Of a stretch of DNA of 64,000 nucleotides, positions 45,831 through 56,248 are shown in pieces; position 1 is the first letter of the stretch, and every line of letters begins with the position of its first letter. The notes beneath the pieces were generated by a model. The model did not search any database. It was given only the letters and a program-made list of their open reading frames with translations, and was not told the DNA's origin. Source of the DNA: Mesorhizobium sp. AR02. Lineage in GTDB: Bacteria; Pseudomonadota; Alphaproteobacteria; Rhizobiales; Rhizobiaceae. Made by a program: the position numbers and the translations under genes. Where the stretch lies: assembly GCF_024746835.1 (NCBI RefSeq), contig NZ_CP080531.1, forward strand, positions 2,356,001-2,420,000. Direction: 5' to 3'.

Positions 45831-46703
45831 ATGGCTACTCAGCAGACCCGTTCGCTTGCCCGTTTCATGATGGCGCCATCCGTTGTGCTGTTGTTCGTCT
45901 GGATGATCGTGCCGCTGGTCATCACCATCTGGTTCTCGTTCCAGCAGTACAATCCGCTCAACCCGATCCGCGACGGGTTTGTCGGCTTCTCCAACTACGC
46001 GCTGTTCTATTCCAACCCGGCCTTCCTGCAATCGATCCTCAACACCCTGATCCTGGTGATCAGCGTGCTGTTGATCACGGTGATCGGTGGCATCCTGCTG
46101 GCGCTTTTGATCGACCAGCCGATGTGGGGACAAGGGATCGTGCGCATCCTCGTCATCTCGCCGTTCTTCGTCATGCCGCCGGTGGCCGCATTGGTCTGGA
46201 AGAACATGATCATGCATCCGCAATACGGGGTGTTCGCCGACATAGCGCGCTTCTTCGGGGCGCAACCGATCGACTGGTTCGGGCAGCATCCGATGACGGC
46301 GATCATCATCATCGTCGCCTGGCAGTGGCTGCCTTTCGCGACACTGATCCTTTTGACCGCGCTGCAATCGCTCGACGGCGAACAGAAGGAAGCCGCCGAA
46401 ATGGACGGCGCCGGCTTCATCAGCCGCTTCATCTATCTGACGCTGCCGCACATGTCGCGCGCCATCACCGTCGTCATCCTGATCCAGACGATCTTCCTGC
46501 TCTCGGTCTATGCCGAGATCCTGGTCACCACCAATGGCGGCCCCGGCTACGCCTCCACCAACCTGCCCTTCCTCGTCTACCAGAAGGCGTTGCTGGAGTT
46601 CAAAATCGGCCAGGCATCCGCGGGCGGCGTGATCGCCGTCATTCTCGCCAACATCGTCGCCTTCTTCGCCATGCGCGCGGTCGGCAAGAACCTCGACAAG
46701 TAA
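45831..46703 (+). CDS. smoF: Polyol ABC transporter permease SmoF
   Basis: A 290-residue MalF-type inner-membrane permease with six hydrophobic segments and the EAA-loop region around EQKEAAEMDGAGFISRFIYL, which contacts the ATPase. It forms the polyol channel with SmoG. The ATG at 45831 has AAGGG about 8 bases before it and is preferred to the GTG at 45822. The stop is followed after 11 bases by smoG with GGGAGGA in the gap. Confidence 0.93.
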   Translation: MATQQTRSLARFMMAPSVVLLFVWMIVPLVITIWFSFQQYNPLNPIRDGFVGFSNYALFYSNPAFLQSILNTLILVISVLLITVIGGILLALLIDQPMWGQGIVRILVISPFFVMPPVAALVWKNMIMHPQYGVFADIARFFGAQPIDWFGQHPMTAIIIIVAWQWLPFATLILLTALQSLDGEQKEAAEMDGAGFISRFIYLTLPHMSRAITVVILIQTIFLLSVYAEILVTTNGGPGYASTNLPFLVYQKALLEFKIGQASAGGVIAVILANIVAFFAMRAVGKNLDK

Positions 46704-46714
46704 GGGAGGACAAG

Positions 46715-47539
46715 ATGGCCCGTGCAGTCACCACCCAGCACAAGACGATCGCGACGGCTGCGGCCTGGATCGTCGCGCTGCTGATCTTCTTCCCGATCCT
46801 CTACACGATCATCACCTCGTTCAAGTCGGAACAGGAGGCGATCCAGGGCTTTGCCCTGATCCCGTCGGGAACATTCGAGAGTTATACCGAGGTTCAGGCG
46901 CAGAGCGGCTATTTCAAGTTCTTCTTCAATTCGGTGCTGCTCTCGGTCGGTTCGACCATCCTGGCCCTGCTTGTCGCCATACCGGCGGCATGGTCGATGG
47001 CATTCTCGCCGACCAAGCGGACCAAGGACATTCTGATGTGGATGCTGTCCACCAAGATGATGCCGGCGGTCGCGGTGCTGTTCCCGATCTACCTGATCTT
47101 CCGCGACACCGGCCTGCTCGACAGCCGCATCGGCCTGATGGTCATGCTGATGCTGATCAACCTGCCGATCGTGGTGTGGATGCTCTACACTTACTTCCGC
47201 GAGATCCCCGGCGAGATCCTGGAAGCGGCGCGCATGGACGGCGCCTCGCTATCGAACGAGATCATCTATGTGCTGACGCCGATGGCGGTGCCCGGCATTG
47301 CCTCGACCATGCTCTTGAACATCATCCTGGCCTGGAACGAAGCGTTCTGGACGATCCGCCTGACCACCACGGAAGCAGCGCCGCTGACCGCCTTCATCAG
47401 TTCGTTCTCCAGCCCGCAAGGCCTGTTCTGGGCCAAGCTTTCGGCAGCCTCGACGCTGGCGATCGCGCCGATCCTAATCATGGGCTGGTTCAGCCAGAAG
47501 CAGCTGGTGCGCGGCCTGACATTTGGCGCCGTGAAATAA
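46715..47539 (+). CDS. smoG: Polyol ABC transporter permease SmoG
   Basis: A 274-residue MalG-type permease with six hydrophobic segments and the EAA loop EILEAARMDGASLSNEI. The C-terminal region GLFWAKLSAASTLAI resembles SmoG. It pairs with SmoF. The frame remains open back through smoF (a 574-codon open frame), but the true start is the ATG at 46715 with GGGAGGA. The gene ends 50 bases before smoK. Confidence 0.93.
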   Translation: MARAVTTQHKTIATAAAWIVALLIFFPILYTIITSFKSEQEAIQGFALIPSGTFESYTEVQAQSGYFKFFFNSVLLSVGSTILALLVAIPAAWSMAFSPTKRTKDILMWMLSTKMMPAVAVLFPIYLIFRDTGLLDSRIGLMVMLMLINLPIVVWMLYTYFREIPGEILEAARMDGASLSNEIIYVLTPMAVPGIASTMLLNIILAWNEAFWTIRLTTTEAAPLTAFISSFSSPQGLFWAKLSAASTLAIAPILIMGWFSQKQLVRGLTFGAVK

Positions 47540-47589
47540 TACCGCCGCACACAACGGACGACGGACAATAACCCCTCGGGGAGGAAACC

Positions 47590-48588
<999 letters not shown>

Positions 48589-48590
48589 GC

Positions 48591-49361
48591 ATGCGCCTGG
48601 CCGGCAAATCGGCGCTGATCACGGGTTCGGCCCGTGGCATCGGCAGGGCTTTCGCCGAAGCCTATGTCGTCGAAGGCGCGACGGTTGCGATTGCCGACAT
48701 CAATCTTGAGGCCGCGCAAAAGACGGCCGCCGAGATCGGCGCCAACGCCTATGCCGTCAAACTCGATGTCACCGACCAGGCATCCATCGATGCCGCGGTG
48801 AAGGCGGTGGAGAGCAAGGCCGGCGGCCTCGACGTACTGATCAACAACGCCGCCTTGTTCGACCTGGCGCCGATAGTCGAGATATCTCGTGCGAGCTACG
48901 AAAAACTGTTCTCCGTCAATGTCGCCGGCACGCTGTTCATGCTGCAGGCGGCCGCCGGCTCGATGATCGCGCGGGGCAAGGGCGGCAGGATCATCAACAT
49001 GGCAAGCCAGGCAGGGCGGCGCGGCGAAGCGCTGGTCGGCGTGTACTGTGCCACCAAGGCCGCCGTCATCTCGCTGACCCAGTCGGCGGGGCTCGACCTG
49101 ATCAAGCACCGCATCAACGTCAACGCCATCGCGCCCGGCGTCGTCGACGGCGAGCATTGGGATCACGTCGATTCGCTGTTCGCCAAATACGAGAACCGGC
49201 CAAAGGGCGAGAAGAAGAAACTGGTCGGCGAGGCGGTGCCTTACGGTCGGATGGGCACGGCCCAGGACCTTGCCGGCATGGCGGTTTTCCTCGCCAGCAG
49301 CGACGCCGAATACATCGTCGCCCAGACCTACAATGTCGATGGCGGCCAGTGGATGAGTTGA
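48591..49361 (+). CDS. smoS: Sorbitol (L-iditol) 2-dehydrogenase SmoS, SDR family
   Basis: A 256-residue SDR closely resembling sorbitol dehydrogenase SmoS: cofactor motif TGSARGIG, NNAALFDLAPIVEI, catalytic YCATK with Ser 13 residues before, and QTYNVDGGQWMS at the end. It oxidises sorbitol to fructose (and related polyols to ketoses) with NAD+. The ATG at 48591 gives the family start MRLAGK; a GTG at 48585 overlapping the smoK stop is the alternative. A long hairpin follows the stop codon. Confidence 0.93.
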   Translation: MRLAGKSALITGSARGIGRAFAEAYVVEGATVAIADINLEAAQKTAAEIGANAYAVKLDVTDQASIDAAVKAVESKAGGLDVLINNAALFDLAPIVEISRASYEKLFSVNVAGTLFMLQAAAGSMIARGKGGRIINMASQAGRRGEALVGVYCATKAAVISLTQSAGLDLIKHRINVNAIAPGVVDGEHWDHVDSLFAKYENRPKGEKKKLVGEAVPYGRMGTAQDLAGMAVFLASSDAEYIVAQTYNVDGGQWMS

Positions 49362-49368
49362 GGGGGGC

Positions 49369-49406
49369 GGCCTCTGCTTCTCGTCCCTCCGCGAGGAGCA
49401 GAGGCC
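49369..49406 (+). promoter_or_regulatory. Long hairpin between smoS and mtlK
   Basis: GGCCTCTGCTTCTCG (49369-49383) and CGAGGAGCAGAGGCC (49392-49406) form a 15-bp stem with one G-T pair, 7 bases after smoS. A second stem CCTCTCCC/GGGGAGAGG lies at 49454-49478. The 156-base gap resembles the window's GC-rich intergenic repeats. It may lower mtlK expression; no T-run is present. Confidence 0.6.
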
Positions 49407-49517
49407 AACATCAGAGGCCGCATCGGCCTCATAAGGCATGTGCCGTCCCTTACCCTCTCCCACCAGGACGGGGAGAGGCGGAGTAACGAGGCCGAAGCCC
49501 GGCCAAAGGGTAAACAG

Positions 49518-50996
49518 ATGACCGTGAAACTCTCTTCCGCCAATCTCGCGAACCTCCCCGCCAAGGTCGCGGGTCCGAAATATGACCGTGCCAAGCTGAA
49601 GGCCGGCATCGTGCATTTCGGCGTCGGCAATTTCCATCGGTCGCATCAGGCCGTCTATCTCGACGATCTGTTCAATTCAGGTGTCGGCCATGACTGGGCG
49701 CTGGTCGGTGCCGGCGTATTCGCCGGCGAGAAGATCGGGCGCGGCAAGCTGGAAGAGCAGGACTGGCTGACTACGGTGGTCGAGCAGGATGACGGCCATA
49801 TGAGCGCCCGTGTCACCGGCGCGATGATCGACTTCCTGATGCCGGGCGATGCGGCCGGCATCATCGAACGGCTTGCCGATCCGGCGATCAAGATCGTCTC
49901 GCTGACCATCACAGAGGGTGGCTATTTCATCGACCCGGCGTCAGGCGTCTTCAACCCCGCCCATCCCGACATTGTCGCCGACGCCCGACCGGGCGCCACG
50001 CCGAAAACGGTCTTCGGCCTCATCCTGGCCGGGCTGGTGCGCCGGCGCGACGAGGGCATCGTGCCGTTCACCGTGATGTCCTGCGACAACATCCCTCACA
50101 ATGGCCATGTCACATCGGATGGTGTCATCGGCCTCGCCCGGTTGATCGACGAGGATCTGGCGAACTGGGTCAGCGACCACGTCGCCTTCCCCAACGGCAT
50201 GGTGGATCGCATTACGCCTGCCACCACGGATCGCGAACGCGGCATCCTGGCCAAGGACTTTGGCGTCGAGGACAATTGGCCGGTGTTCTGCGAGCCGTTC
50301 CGGCAATGGGTGCTGGAAGACCATTTCACCGATGGCCGTCCGCCGCTGGAGAATGTCGGCGTGCAGTTCGTCAAGGACGTCGCGCCCTACGAGTTGATGA
50401 AGATCCGCATCCTCAATGGCGGCCACGCCACCATTGCCTATCCGGCCGGGCTGATGGACATCCATTTCGTCCATGAAGCGATGCAGGAGCCGCTGGTGCG
50501 CGGCTTTCTCGACAAGCTCGAGCATGACGAGATCATTCCGACCGTGCCGCCGGTGCCGGACACGGTGCTGGAGGATTATTATCAGCTCATCGAGAAGCGC
50601 TTCTCCAATCCCAAGATCGGTGACACCATCCGTCGGCTCTGCCTCGATGGCTCCAACCGCCAGCCGAAATTCATCATCCCGACCATCGCCGACCGTCTGA
50701 AGGCCGGCAAAGGCGTTGCCGGCCTGGCGCTGGAATCGGCGCTTTGGTGCCGATACTGCTTCGGTACCACGGACAGCGGCGCCGTCATCGAACCCAACGA
50801 CCCGAGCTGGGACCGGCTGCAGGCAACGGCAAAGGCAGCAAAGGACGCGCCTGCCGCGTGGCTGGCGATGGAGGACATCTATGGCGATGTCGGCCGTGCC
50901 AAGGCCTTTGTCGAAGCCTTCGGCCATGCGCTCAACGTGTTGTGGGCCAATGGCGCGCGCGCCACGCTGACACGCTACATCGCCGGCAAGCTCTGA
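49518..50996 (+). CDS. mtlK: Mannitol 2-dehydrogenase MtlK (long-chain polyol dehydrogenase)
   Basis: A 492-residue polyol-specific long-chain dehydrogenase. The NAD site is in GIVHFGVGNFHRSHQAVYLD, the conserved VMSCDNIPHNGH block lies near residue 198, and KIRILNGGHATIAYPAGL (Lys, Asn and His) holds the catalytic residues. It oxidises mannitol to fructose and often D-arabinitol to D-xylulose. The ATG at 49518 has AAAGGG; upstream codons of the open frame are intergenic repeat. Part of the smo operon. Confidence 0.94.
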   Translation: MTVKLSSANLANLPAKVAGPKYDRAKLKAGIVHFGVGNFHRSHQAVYLDDLFNSGVGHDWALVGAGVFAGEKIGRGKLEEQDWLTTVVEQDDGHMSARVTGAMIDFLMPGDAAGIIERLADPAIKIVSLTITEGGYFIDPASGVFNPAHPDIVADARPGATPKTVFGLILAGLVRRRDEGIVPFTVMSCDNIPHNGHVTSDGVIGLARLIDEDLANWVSDHVAFPNGMVDRITPATTDRERGILAKDFGVEDNWPVFCEPFRQWVLEDHFTDGRPPLENVGVQFVKDVAPYELMKIRILNGGHATIAYPAGLMDIHFVHEAMQEPLVRGFLDKLEHDEIIPTVPPVPDTVLEDYYQLIEKRFSNPKIGDTIRRLCLDGSNRQPKFIIPTIADRLKAGKGVAGLALESALWCRYCFGTTDSGAVIEPNDPSWDRLQATAKAAKDAPAAWLAMEDIYGDVGRAKAFVEAFGHALNVLWANGARATLTRYIAGKL

Positions 50997-51011
50997 GAGC
51001 TATCAGCCATC

Positions 51012-51695
51012 ATGACGCCTGAACTGGTCATCTTCGACTGCGATGGCGTGCTGGTCGACAGCGAGGCGCTCTCCGTCTCGGCGCTGCTTGGCATGATCGA
51101 ACTTGCCGGCGGCAGCGTCAGTGAGGACGCCGCCTACGAGCATTTCCTCGGCAAGAGCATGAAGAGCGTGCGCGAGATCCTTGGCCGCGACTTCGGCCTG
51201 GAAATCACCGATCAGCATCTGACCGCCATGCGTGTCGACCTGATGCGCAAGTTCCGTGAGGAGTTGAAGCCCATTCCCGGCATCAAGGAGATGTTGCCGA
51301 AACTCGGCCTGCCGTTCTGCGTCGCCTCCTCCGGCACGCTGGAACGCATCCGTTATGCGCTCGACGTCACCGGCCTGCTCGGGCTGATGGAGCCGCATCT
51401 GTTCAGCGCCGCCATGGTCGCCAAGGGAAAGCCGGCGCCGGATCTTTTCCTCCACGCCGCCGCCAGCATGCGGGCGCATCCGCGCAAATGCCTCGTCATC
51501 GAGGACAGTCCGGCCGGCGTCGCGGCGGCGCGCGCGGCAGGCATGTGCGTCTTTGCCTTCACCGGCGGCGCGCATGCCGGCAACCCCGCACTGAAAGCGC
51601 GGCTTGCGTCGACCGAACCGGACTTTATATTCGCTGACATGCTGCAATTGCCCGATCTGATTGCAGGCCTGGGAGCGAGAGTTAGAGCATCTTGA
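51012..51695 (+). CDS. HAD-family phosphatase in the smo/mtl operon
   Basis: A 227-residue HAD hydrolase: motif I FDCDGVLVDSEALS, motif II ASSGT, GKPAPDLF with the conserved Lys, motif IV IEDSPAGV. The helical cap is of the beta-phosphoglucomutase/sugar phosphatase type. It starts 15 bases after mtlK and overlaps the kinase gene by four bases, so it is part of polyol catabolism, probably removing or recycling phosphorylated side products. Substrate unknown. Confidence 0.88.
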   Translation: MTPELVIFDCDGVLVDSEALSVSALLGMIELAGGSVSEDAAYEHFLGKSMKSVREILGRDFGLEITDQHLTAMRVDLMRKFREELKPIPGIKEMLPKLGLPFCVASSGTLERIRYALDVTGLLGLMEPHLFSAAMVAKGKPAPDLFLHAAASMRAHPRKCLVIEDSPAGVAAARAAGMCVFAFTGGAHAGNPALKARLASTEPDFIFADMLQLPDLIAGLGARVRAS

Positions 51696-53278
51696 CGAAA
51701 CAGTTTGTTTGCGCGGTCGATGTCGGCACCGGGAGCGCTCGCGCGGGCATTCTCGACGCCAGTGGTAGCTTGCTCGGCCGTGCCGATCGGCCGATCGCCA
51801 TGAACCAGCCAAAGCCCGATCATGCGGAGCATGATTCGCGCGATATCTGGTCGGCGGTCTGCATCGCAGTACGTGCCGCCCGCGAAAAAGCCGGCGTTGC
51901 GGCGCAAGATATTGTCGGCATCTCCTTCGATGCCACCTGTTCGCTGGTGGTGCGCGACCGGCGAGGCGAACAGCTCAGCGTTTCGACCACCGGCGACAAG
52001 CGCTGGGACACCATCGTCTGGCTCGACCATCGCGCCATTGCCGAAGCCGACGAATGCACGGCGAGCAGCCACGAGGTGCTCAACTATATTGGCGGCGTCA
52101 TGTCGCCGGAGATGGCGACGCCGAAGTTGATGTGGCTGAAGCGCAACCTGCCGCAGACATGGAATGAAGCCGGCTACCTATTCGACCTGACCGACTTCCT
52201 GACCTGGCAGGCGACCGGTTCGCTGGCCCGTTCGCAATGCACGCTGACGGCGAAGTGGACCTATCTGGCGCATGAAGACAACGCCTGGCAGCGCGATTTC
52301 TTTGAAATTGTCGGCCTTGATGACCTTTTTGAGCACGGCAATTTGCCGGAGCGCGCCAGTCCAGTCGGCGCCGACATTGGTCCGCTGACGGCGCAAGCGG
52401 CGGCCGAGCTCGGCTTGACGGAAAACTGCCGCGTCGGCGCCGGGGTCATCGATGCCTATGCCGGCGCGCTGGGCGTGCTCGGCGGCTTTGCCGGCGACGA
52501 GCAGGATATCGGCCGCCATCTGGCGCTGATTGCCGGCACGTCGAGCTGCGTCATGGCGATGTCGCCCGACCCGCAGCCTTTTGCCGGGGTCTGGGGACCT
52601 TACTACGGCGCGGCGCTGCCGAAGCTGTGGCTGTCGGAAGGCGGCCAGTCGGCCACCGGCGCCCTGCTCGACCACATCATCCGCTGGCACGGCGCCGGCG
52701 GCGAGCCGGACGCCGCGATGCATGCCAAGATCGCCAGGCGTGTCGCCGAACTGCGCGCCACCGAAGGCGAGAACCTCGCCGCGCGCCTGCATGTGCTGCC
52801 TGACTTTCACGGCAACCGCTCGCCGCTTGCCGACCCGCATGCTGTCGGCGTCGTCAGCGGGCTGACGCTGGATTCCTCCTTCGACAGCCTGTGCAAGCTC
52901 TACTGGCGCACCGCCGTCGGCATCGCGCTCGGCGTGCGCCATGTGCTGGAAGCGCTGAACGAGAACGGCTATTTGATCGACACGCTGCATGTCACCGGCG
53001 GCCACACCAAGAATCCCCTGCTGATGGAGCTCTATGCCGACGCCACCGGCTGCACGGTGGTCGAGCCGTTGGCCGACGAGGCGGTGCTGCTCGGCACCGG
53101 CATGGTGGCGGCCACCGCTGCCGGGCTCTTCCCCGACCTCAACGCCGCCTGTCTTGCCATGCAGCAGGGCGGCAAGAGGCGCGCCGCCAACCCGGCCGCC
53201 GGCGCCCGCTTCGACCGCGACTACCGGATTTTCCTGGAAATGCACCGCCAGCGCCAAGCACTCGACGCGATCCGGTAA
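51692..53278 (+). CDS. FGGY-family pentulose kinase
   Basis: A 528-residue FGGY carbohydrate kinase of the ribulokinase-like YpCarbK branch: N-terminal VDVGTGSARAGILD binds ATP phosphates, ISFDATCSLVV and WLDHRA lie in the sugar site, and the C-terminal VTGGHTKNPLLMELYAD binds the adenine part. It probably phosphorylates D-xylulose or D-ribulose formed from pentitols by MtlK/SmoS. The start is a TTG overlapping the HAD stop (TTGA). The gene ends 7 bases from the converging operon at 53286. Confidence 0.9.
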   Translation: MTKQFVCAVDVGTGSARAGILDASGSLLGRADRPIAMNQPKPDHAEHDSRDIWSAVCIAVRAAREKAGVAAQDIVGISFDATCSLVVRDRRGEQLSVSTTGDKRWDTIVWLDHRAIAEADECTASSHEVLNYIGGVMSPEMATPKLMWLKRNLPQTWNEAGYLFDLTDFLTWQATGSLARSQCTLTAKWTYLAHEDNAWQRDFFEIVGLDDLFEHGNLPERASPVGADIGPLTAQAAAELGLTENCRVGAGVIDAYAGALGVLGGFAGDEQDIGRHLALIAGTSSCVMAMSPDPQPFAGVWGPYYGAALPKLWLSEGGQSATGALLDHIIRWHGAGGEPDAAMHAKIARRVAELRATEGENLAARLHVLPDFHGNRSPLADPHAVGVVSGLTLDSSFDSLCKLYWRTAVGIALGVRHVLEALNENGYLIDTLHVTGGHTKNPLLMELYADATGCTVVEPLADEAVLLGTGMVAATAAGLFPDLNAACLAMQQGGKRRAANPAAGARFDRDYRIFLEMHRQRQALDAIR

Positions 53279-53285
53279 GGTTGCG

Positions 53286-54371
53286 CTATTGCTTGCGCAG
53301 CGACGCGCCCGACGTCGCGTCGAACAAATGGATGCTTTCCTCCTCGAATGTGTAGCGGACGGGGGCATGCAGCACCGGGCATTCGCGTGCTGGAACCAGC
53401 GCGCTGACCTCCTTCCCGCCGCAGCCGAATGTCACCAGCGCATCATTGCCGTGGAATTCGATGAGATCTGCCGTGCCTTGCAATATGCCGGCGGTCCCGG
53501 CATTGGCCGTCTTCAGGTCCGGTGGCCGGATGCCCAGCACGGCGCGGTCGCCGTGCTGGAGATGGAAGGCCGAGCCGCCCATCGAAAGCACCGTTCCGGC
53601 GCCAGTTAGTGTCCAGCCATTGCCGGCCCGGCTGATCGTGACCTCGACAAAGTTCATGTTCGGCGTGCCGATGAAGCCGGCGACGAACATATTGCCGGGC
53701 CGCCGATAGATTTCCGCCGGCGAGCCTATCTGCTCGATGACGCCGTCCTTGAGCAGCACGATGCGGTCGGCGAGCGTCATCGCCTCCAGCTGATCATGGG
53801 TGACGTAGACGGTGGTGGTCTTCAGCGACTGGTGCAATCGCGCGATCTCGACGCGCATATGGTTGCGCAGCTTGGCGTCGAGATTGGAAAGCGGCTCGTC
53901 GAACAGGAACACTTTTGGCGTCTTGATCATCGCCCGCGCGATCGCCACGCGCTGCTGCTGGCCACCGGAAAGCTCCGCCGGCTTGCGGCCAAGATAGGGA
54001 TCCAGCCCGAGCGTCCTCGACACCGCGTCGACCCGTTTCTGGATCTCGGCCGCCGGCACCTTCTGGCGCCGCAGCCCGAAGGCGATGTTGTCGAAGATCG
54101 TCATGTGCGGATAGAGCGCGTAGTTCTGAAACACCATGGCGATGCCGCGGTCGCCAGGTTCGAGATCGTTGACCACCTTGCCGCCGATCGAAACCTCGCC
54201 CCCGCTGATATCCTCCAGCCCCGCCAGCATGCGCAGCAAGGTCGACTTGCCGCAGCCGGACGGGCCGAGGAACACGACGAATTCGTGCTCCTCTATCGAG
54301 AGGTTGAGGTCACGGATGACAGAGGTGGCGCCATAGGCCTTGTCGACATGGGAACAAACGATCGCGGACAT
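53286..54371 (-). CDS. ABC transporter ATPase (MalK/UgpC type) of second polyol-type operon
   Basis: A 361-residue ATPase: Walker [10 protein letters not shown], signature [15 protein letters not shown], Walker [12 protein letters not shown]-loop THDQLEA, and a C-terminal TOBE domain with [10 protein letters not shown]. It energises the two permeases encoded at 55436 and 56245. The ATG at 54371 lies two bases past the dehydrogenase stop; a longer open frame upstream is a shadow of that gene. It is the last gene of the operon and converges with the FGGY kinase gene. Confidence 0.93.
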   Translation of the reverse strand: MSAIVCSHVDKAYGATSVIRDLNLSIEEHEFVVFLGPSGCGKSTLLRMLAGLEDISGGEVSIGGKVVNDLEPGDRGIAMVFQNYALYPHMTIFDNIAFGLRRQKVPAAEIQKRVDAVSRTLGLDPYLGRKPAELSGGQQQRVAIARAMIKTPKVFLFDEPLSNLDAKLRNHMRVEIARLHQSLKTTTVYVTHDQLEAMTLADRIVLLKDGVIEQIGSPAEIYRRPGNMFVAGFIGTPNMNFVEVTISRAGNGWTLTGAGTVLSMGGSAFHLQHGDRAVLGIRPPDLKTANAGTAGILQGTADLIEFHGNDALVTFGCGGKEVSALVPARECPVLHAPVRYTFEEESIHLFDATSGASLRKQ

Positions 54372-54373
54372 GA

Positions 54374-55420
54374 TCAGCCTTTCTCGCCGCTGAGCAGGAT
54401 CTGCAGCTTGACGTCTTCCGGATTGCCTGCGGCAGCCCGCTCGAATGCCTTGATGCTGTCGGCGAAGGCATAGGTGCCGGTGATCAGCGGCTTGAGGTCG
54501 ACCTTGCCGGAGGCGATGAGCTGCAAGGCGCGGTCGAAGATGTTGGCGTAGCGGAACACGGTCTCGATGCGCACCTCCTTCGAGATCGCCGCCGGCACGT
54601 TGAGGGCCACCGGCTCCACCGGCAGGCCGACAAGGACCACCGCACCGCCCGGCCGCACGACATCGAACAGGTTGGCGAAGGCCTTCGGGCTGCCGCTGGC
54701 CTCGAAGACGATATCGGCACCCCAATTGTCGGTCGCTGCCGCAACCGCATCGACCAGCGACTGCTCGCCGATATTGACCGGCACGATGCCGGCATATTGT
54801 GCGGCGATCGCCAGCTTGGGCGCGGAAAAATCGGAGATCAGCACTTTCGAACAGCCGCCGGCAAGGGCGGCGAGCGCGATCATGATGCCGATCGGGCCGC
54901 AGCCGACGACGACGGCGACATCACCCGGAACGATGCGGGCGCGGCTTGCCGCCTGCATGCCGATGGCGAAGGGCTCGACCATGGCGCCCTCGGCGAAGGA
55001 GACATTGTCCGGCAGTTTGTAGGTGAAGGCGGCGGGATGCACGGCGTAGGGCGCGAGCACGCCATGCACCGGCGGCGTCGCCCAGAAACTGACGTCAGGG
55101 TCAACATTGTAGATGCCGAGCTTTGTCGCGCGCGACGACAGGTTCGGCACGCCCGGCTCCATGCAGACGCGGTCGCCGACCTTGAACGTCTCGACATTGG
55201 CGCCGGTCTCGACGACTGTTCCCGCAGCTTCGTGGCCGAGCACCATGGGTGCCCGCACGACATAGCTGCCGATGGCGCCATGGGTGTAATAGTGCACATC
55301 GCTGCCGCAGACGCCGACCGTGTGGATGGCGATTTTGACATCGTCCGGCCCGACATCGAGCGGCAACGCGATCTCGCGCAGCGACAGTTCGCCTTTTTTC
55401 TCAAGCACCAGTGCCCGCAT
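54374..55420 (-). CDS. Zinc-type polyol/xylitol dehydrogenase lacking structural-zinc cysteines
   Basis: A 348-residue medium-chain dehydrogenase of the sorbitol/xylitol branch. Catalytic zinc residues are present: Cys in [10 protein letters not shown], His-Glu in VLGHEAAG; the NAD site is VVGCGPIG. The structural-zinc lobe has [20 protein letters not shown] where four Cys are usual, so that zinc is absent. It likely oxidises a polyol such as xylitol or sorbitol to a ketose. It lies between permease and ATPase genes of the same operon, showing that the imported compound is its substrate. Confidence 0.9.
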   Translation of the reverse strand: MRALVLEKKGELSLREIALPLDVGPDDVKIAIHTVGVCGSDVHYYTHGAIGSYVVRAPMVLGHEAAGTVVETGANVETFKVGDRVCMEPGVPNLSSRATKLGIYNVDPDVSFWATPPVHGVLAPYAVHPAAFTYKLPDNVSFAEGAMVEPFAIGMQAASRARIVPGDVAVVVGCGPIGIMIALAALAGGCSKVLISDFSAPKLAIAAQYAGIVPVNIGEQSLVDAVAAATDNWGADIVFEASGSPKAFANLFDVVRPGGAVVLVGLPVEPVALNVPAAISKEVRIETVFRYANIFDRALQLIASGKVDLKPLITGTYAFADSIKAFERAAAGNPEDVKLQILLSGEKG

Positions 55421-55435
55421 CGGGAAATCCTCGCA

Positions 55436-56248
55436 TCAAGTCTTTTTTTGCCGGAAAACGGAATTCAGGAAGCCGCTGAGCACGCCAAGGAACAGCAGCG
55501 GCGGCAGCGACAGGAGCACGACCGAGGCGTTGAGGATGCCCCAGGGCACATTCATGCCTTGCTGGGAGAGTTCCGAGGCGACGATCGGCAAGGTCTTGGC
55601 GTTGGAGCTCGACAGCATCAGCGCGATCAGGAACTCGTTCCAGACAAGCACGAAGCTGAAGGCGACCGCCCCTGCCAGGGAGCGGGCAGCCACGGGCAGC
55701 GCGATGCGCCAGAACACCGAATAGGCGCCGTAGCCATCGACGAAGGCTGCTTCCTCGATTTCCTTCGGCACGCTTTGGAAGGCGGGGATGGCAAGCCACA
55801 TGATCACCGAGATGGTGAGCAGCGAATAGGTGATGATCAGCGCCGGCAAAGTGTCGTAGAGGCCGACCTGCAGCCAGATCACCATCAGCGGGATGGCCAC
55901 CGCTACCGGCGGCAGGAAGCGCAGCGACAGGACGAAAAACTGGATGTCGCCGGCCCAGCGGTTGGGATAGCGCGCCACGGCATAGGCTGCGGGCAGGCCG
56001 AGCACGACGCCAATCAGCACCGCCGAGCCGCAGGCGACGACCGAATTGTAGAGCCCCGTCAGCACGCTGTCGCGGCCGATAATATAGCTGATGTTGGCCA
56101 ATGTCGGCGTGAACACCAGGCGCGGCACGCGGGTGATGATGTCGACGTTGTTCTTCAGCGCATTGAGCGCCGTCCACAGCAGCGGAAACACGGCCATGAA
56201 GCCGGCAAATGCCAGCACGATCCTGCCGATCAGGCGGCCCGGCTTCAT
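55436..56248 (-). CDS. MalG-type ABC transporter permease
   Basis: A 270-residue permease with six hydrophobic segments, RFLPPVAVAIPLMVIW and the EAA loop EIEEAAFVDGYGAYSVFWRI. It forms the channel with the permease at 56245, whose stop overlaps its ATG (ATGA at 56248). The open frame extends further upstream as a shadow of that gene. Transports probably a polyol, from the linked dehydrogenase. Confidence 0.92.
   Translation of the reverse strand: MKPGRLIGRIVLAFAGFMAVFPLLWTALNALKNNVDIITRVPRLVFTPTLANISYIIGRDSVLTGLYNSVVACGSAVLIGVVLGLPAAYAVARYPNRWAGDIQFFVLSLRFLPPVAVAIPLMVIWLQVGLYDTLPALIITYSLLTISVIMWLAIPAFQSVPKEIEEAAFVDGYGAYSVFWRIALPVAARSLAGAVAFSFVLVWNEFLIALMLSSSNAKTLPIVASELSQQGMNVPWGILNASVVLLSLPPLLFLGVLSGFLNSVFRQKKT

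Noticed and set aside
45815..47539. A 574-codon plus-strand open frame suggesting a fused protein
   Set aside because: Its first half is out of frame with smoF and has no membrane-permease features; only the part from 46715 is SmoG, which has its own ribosome binding site.
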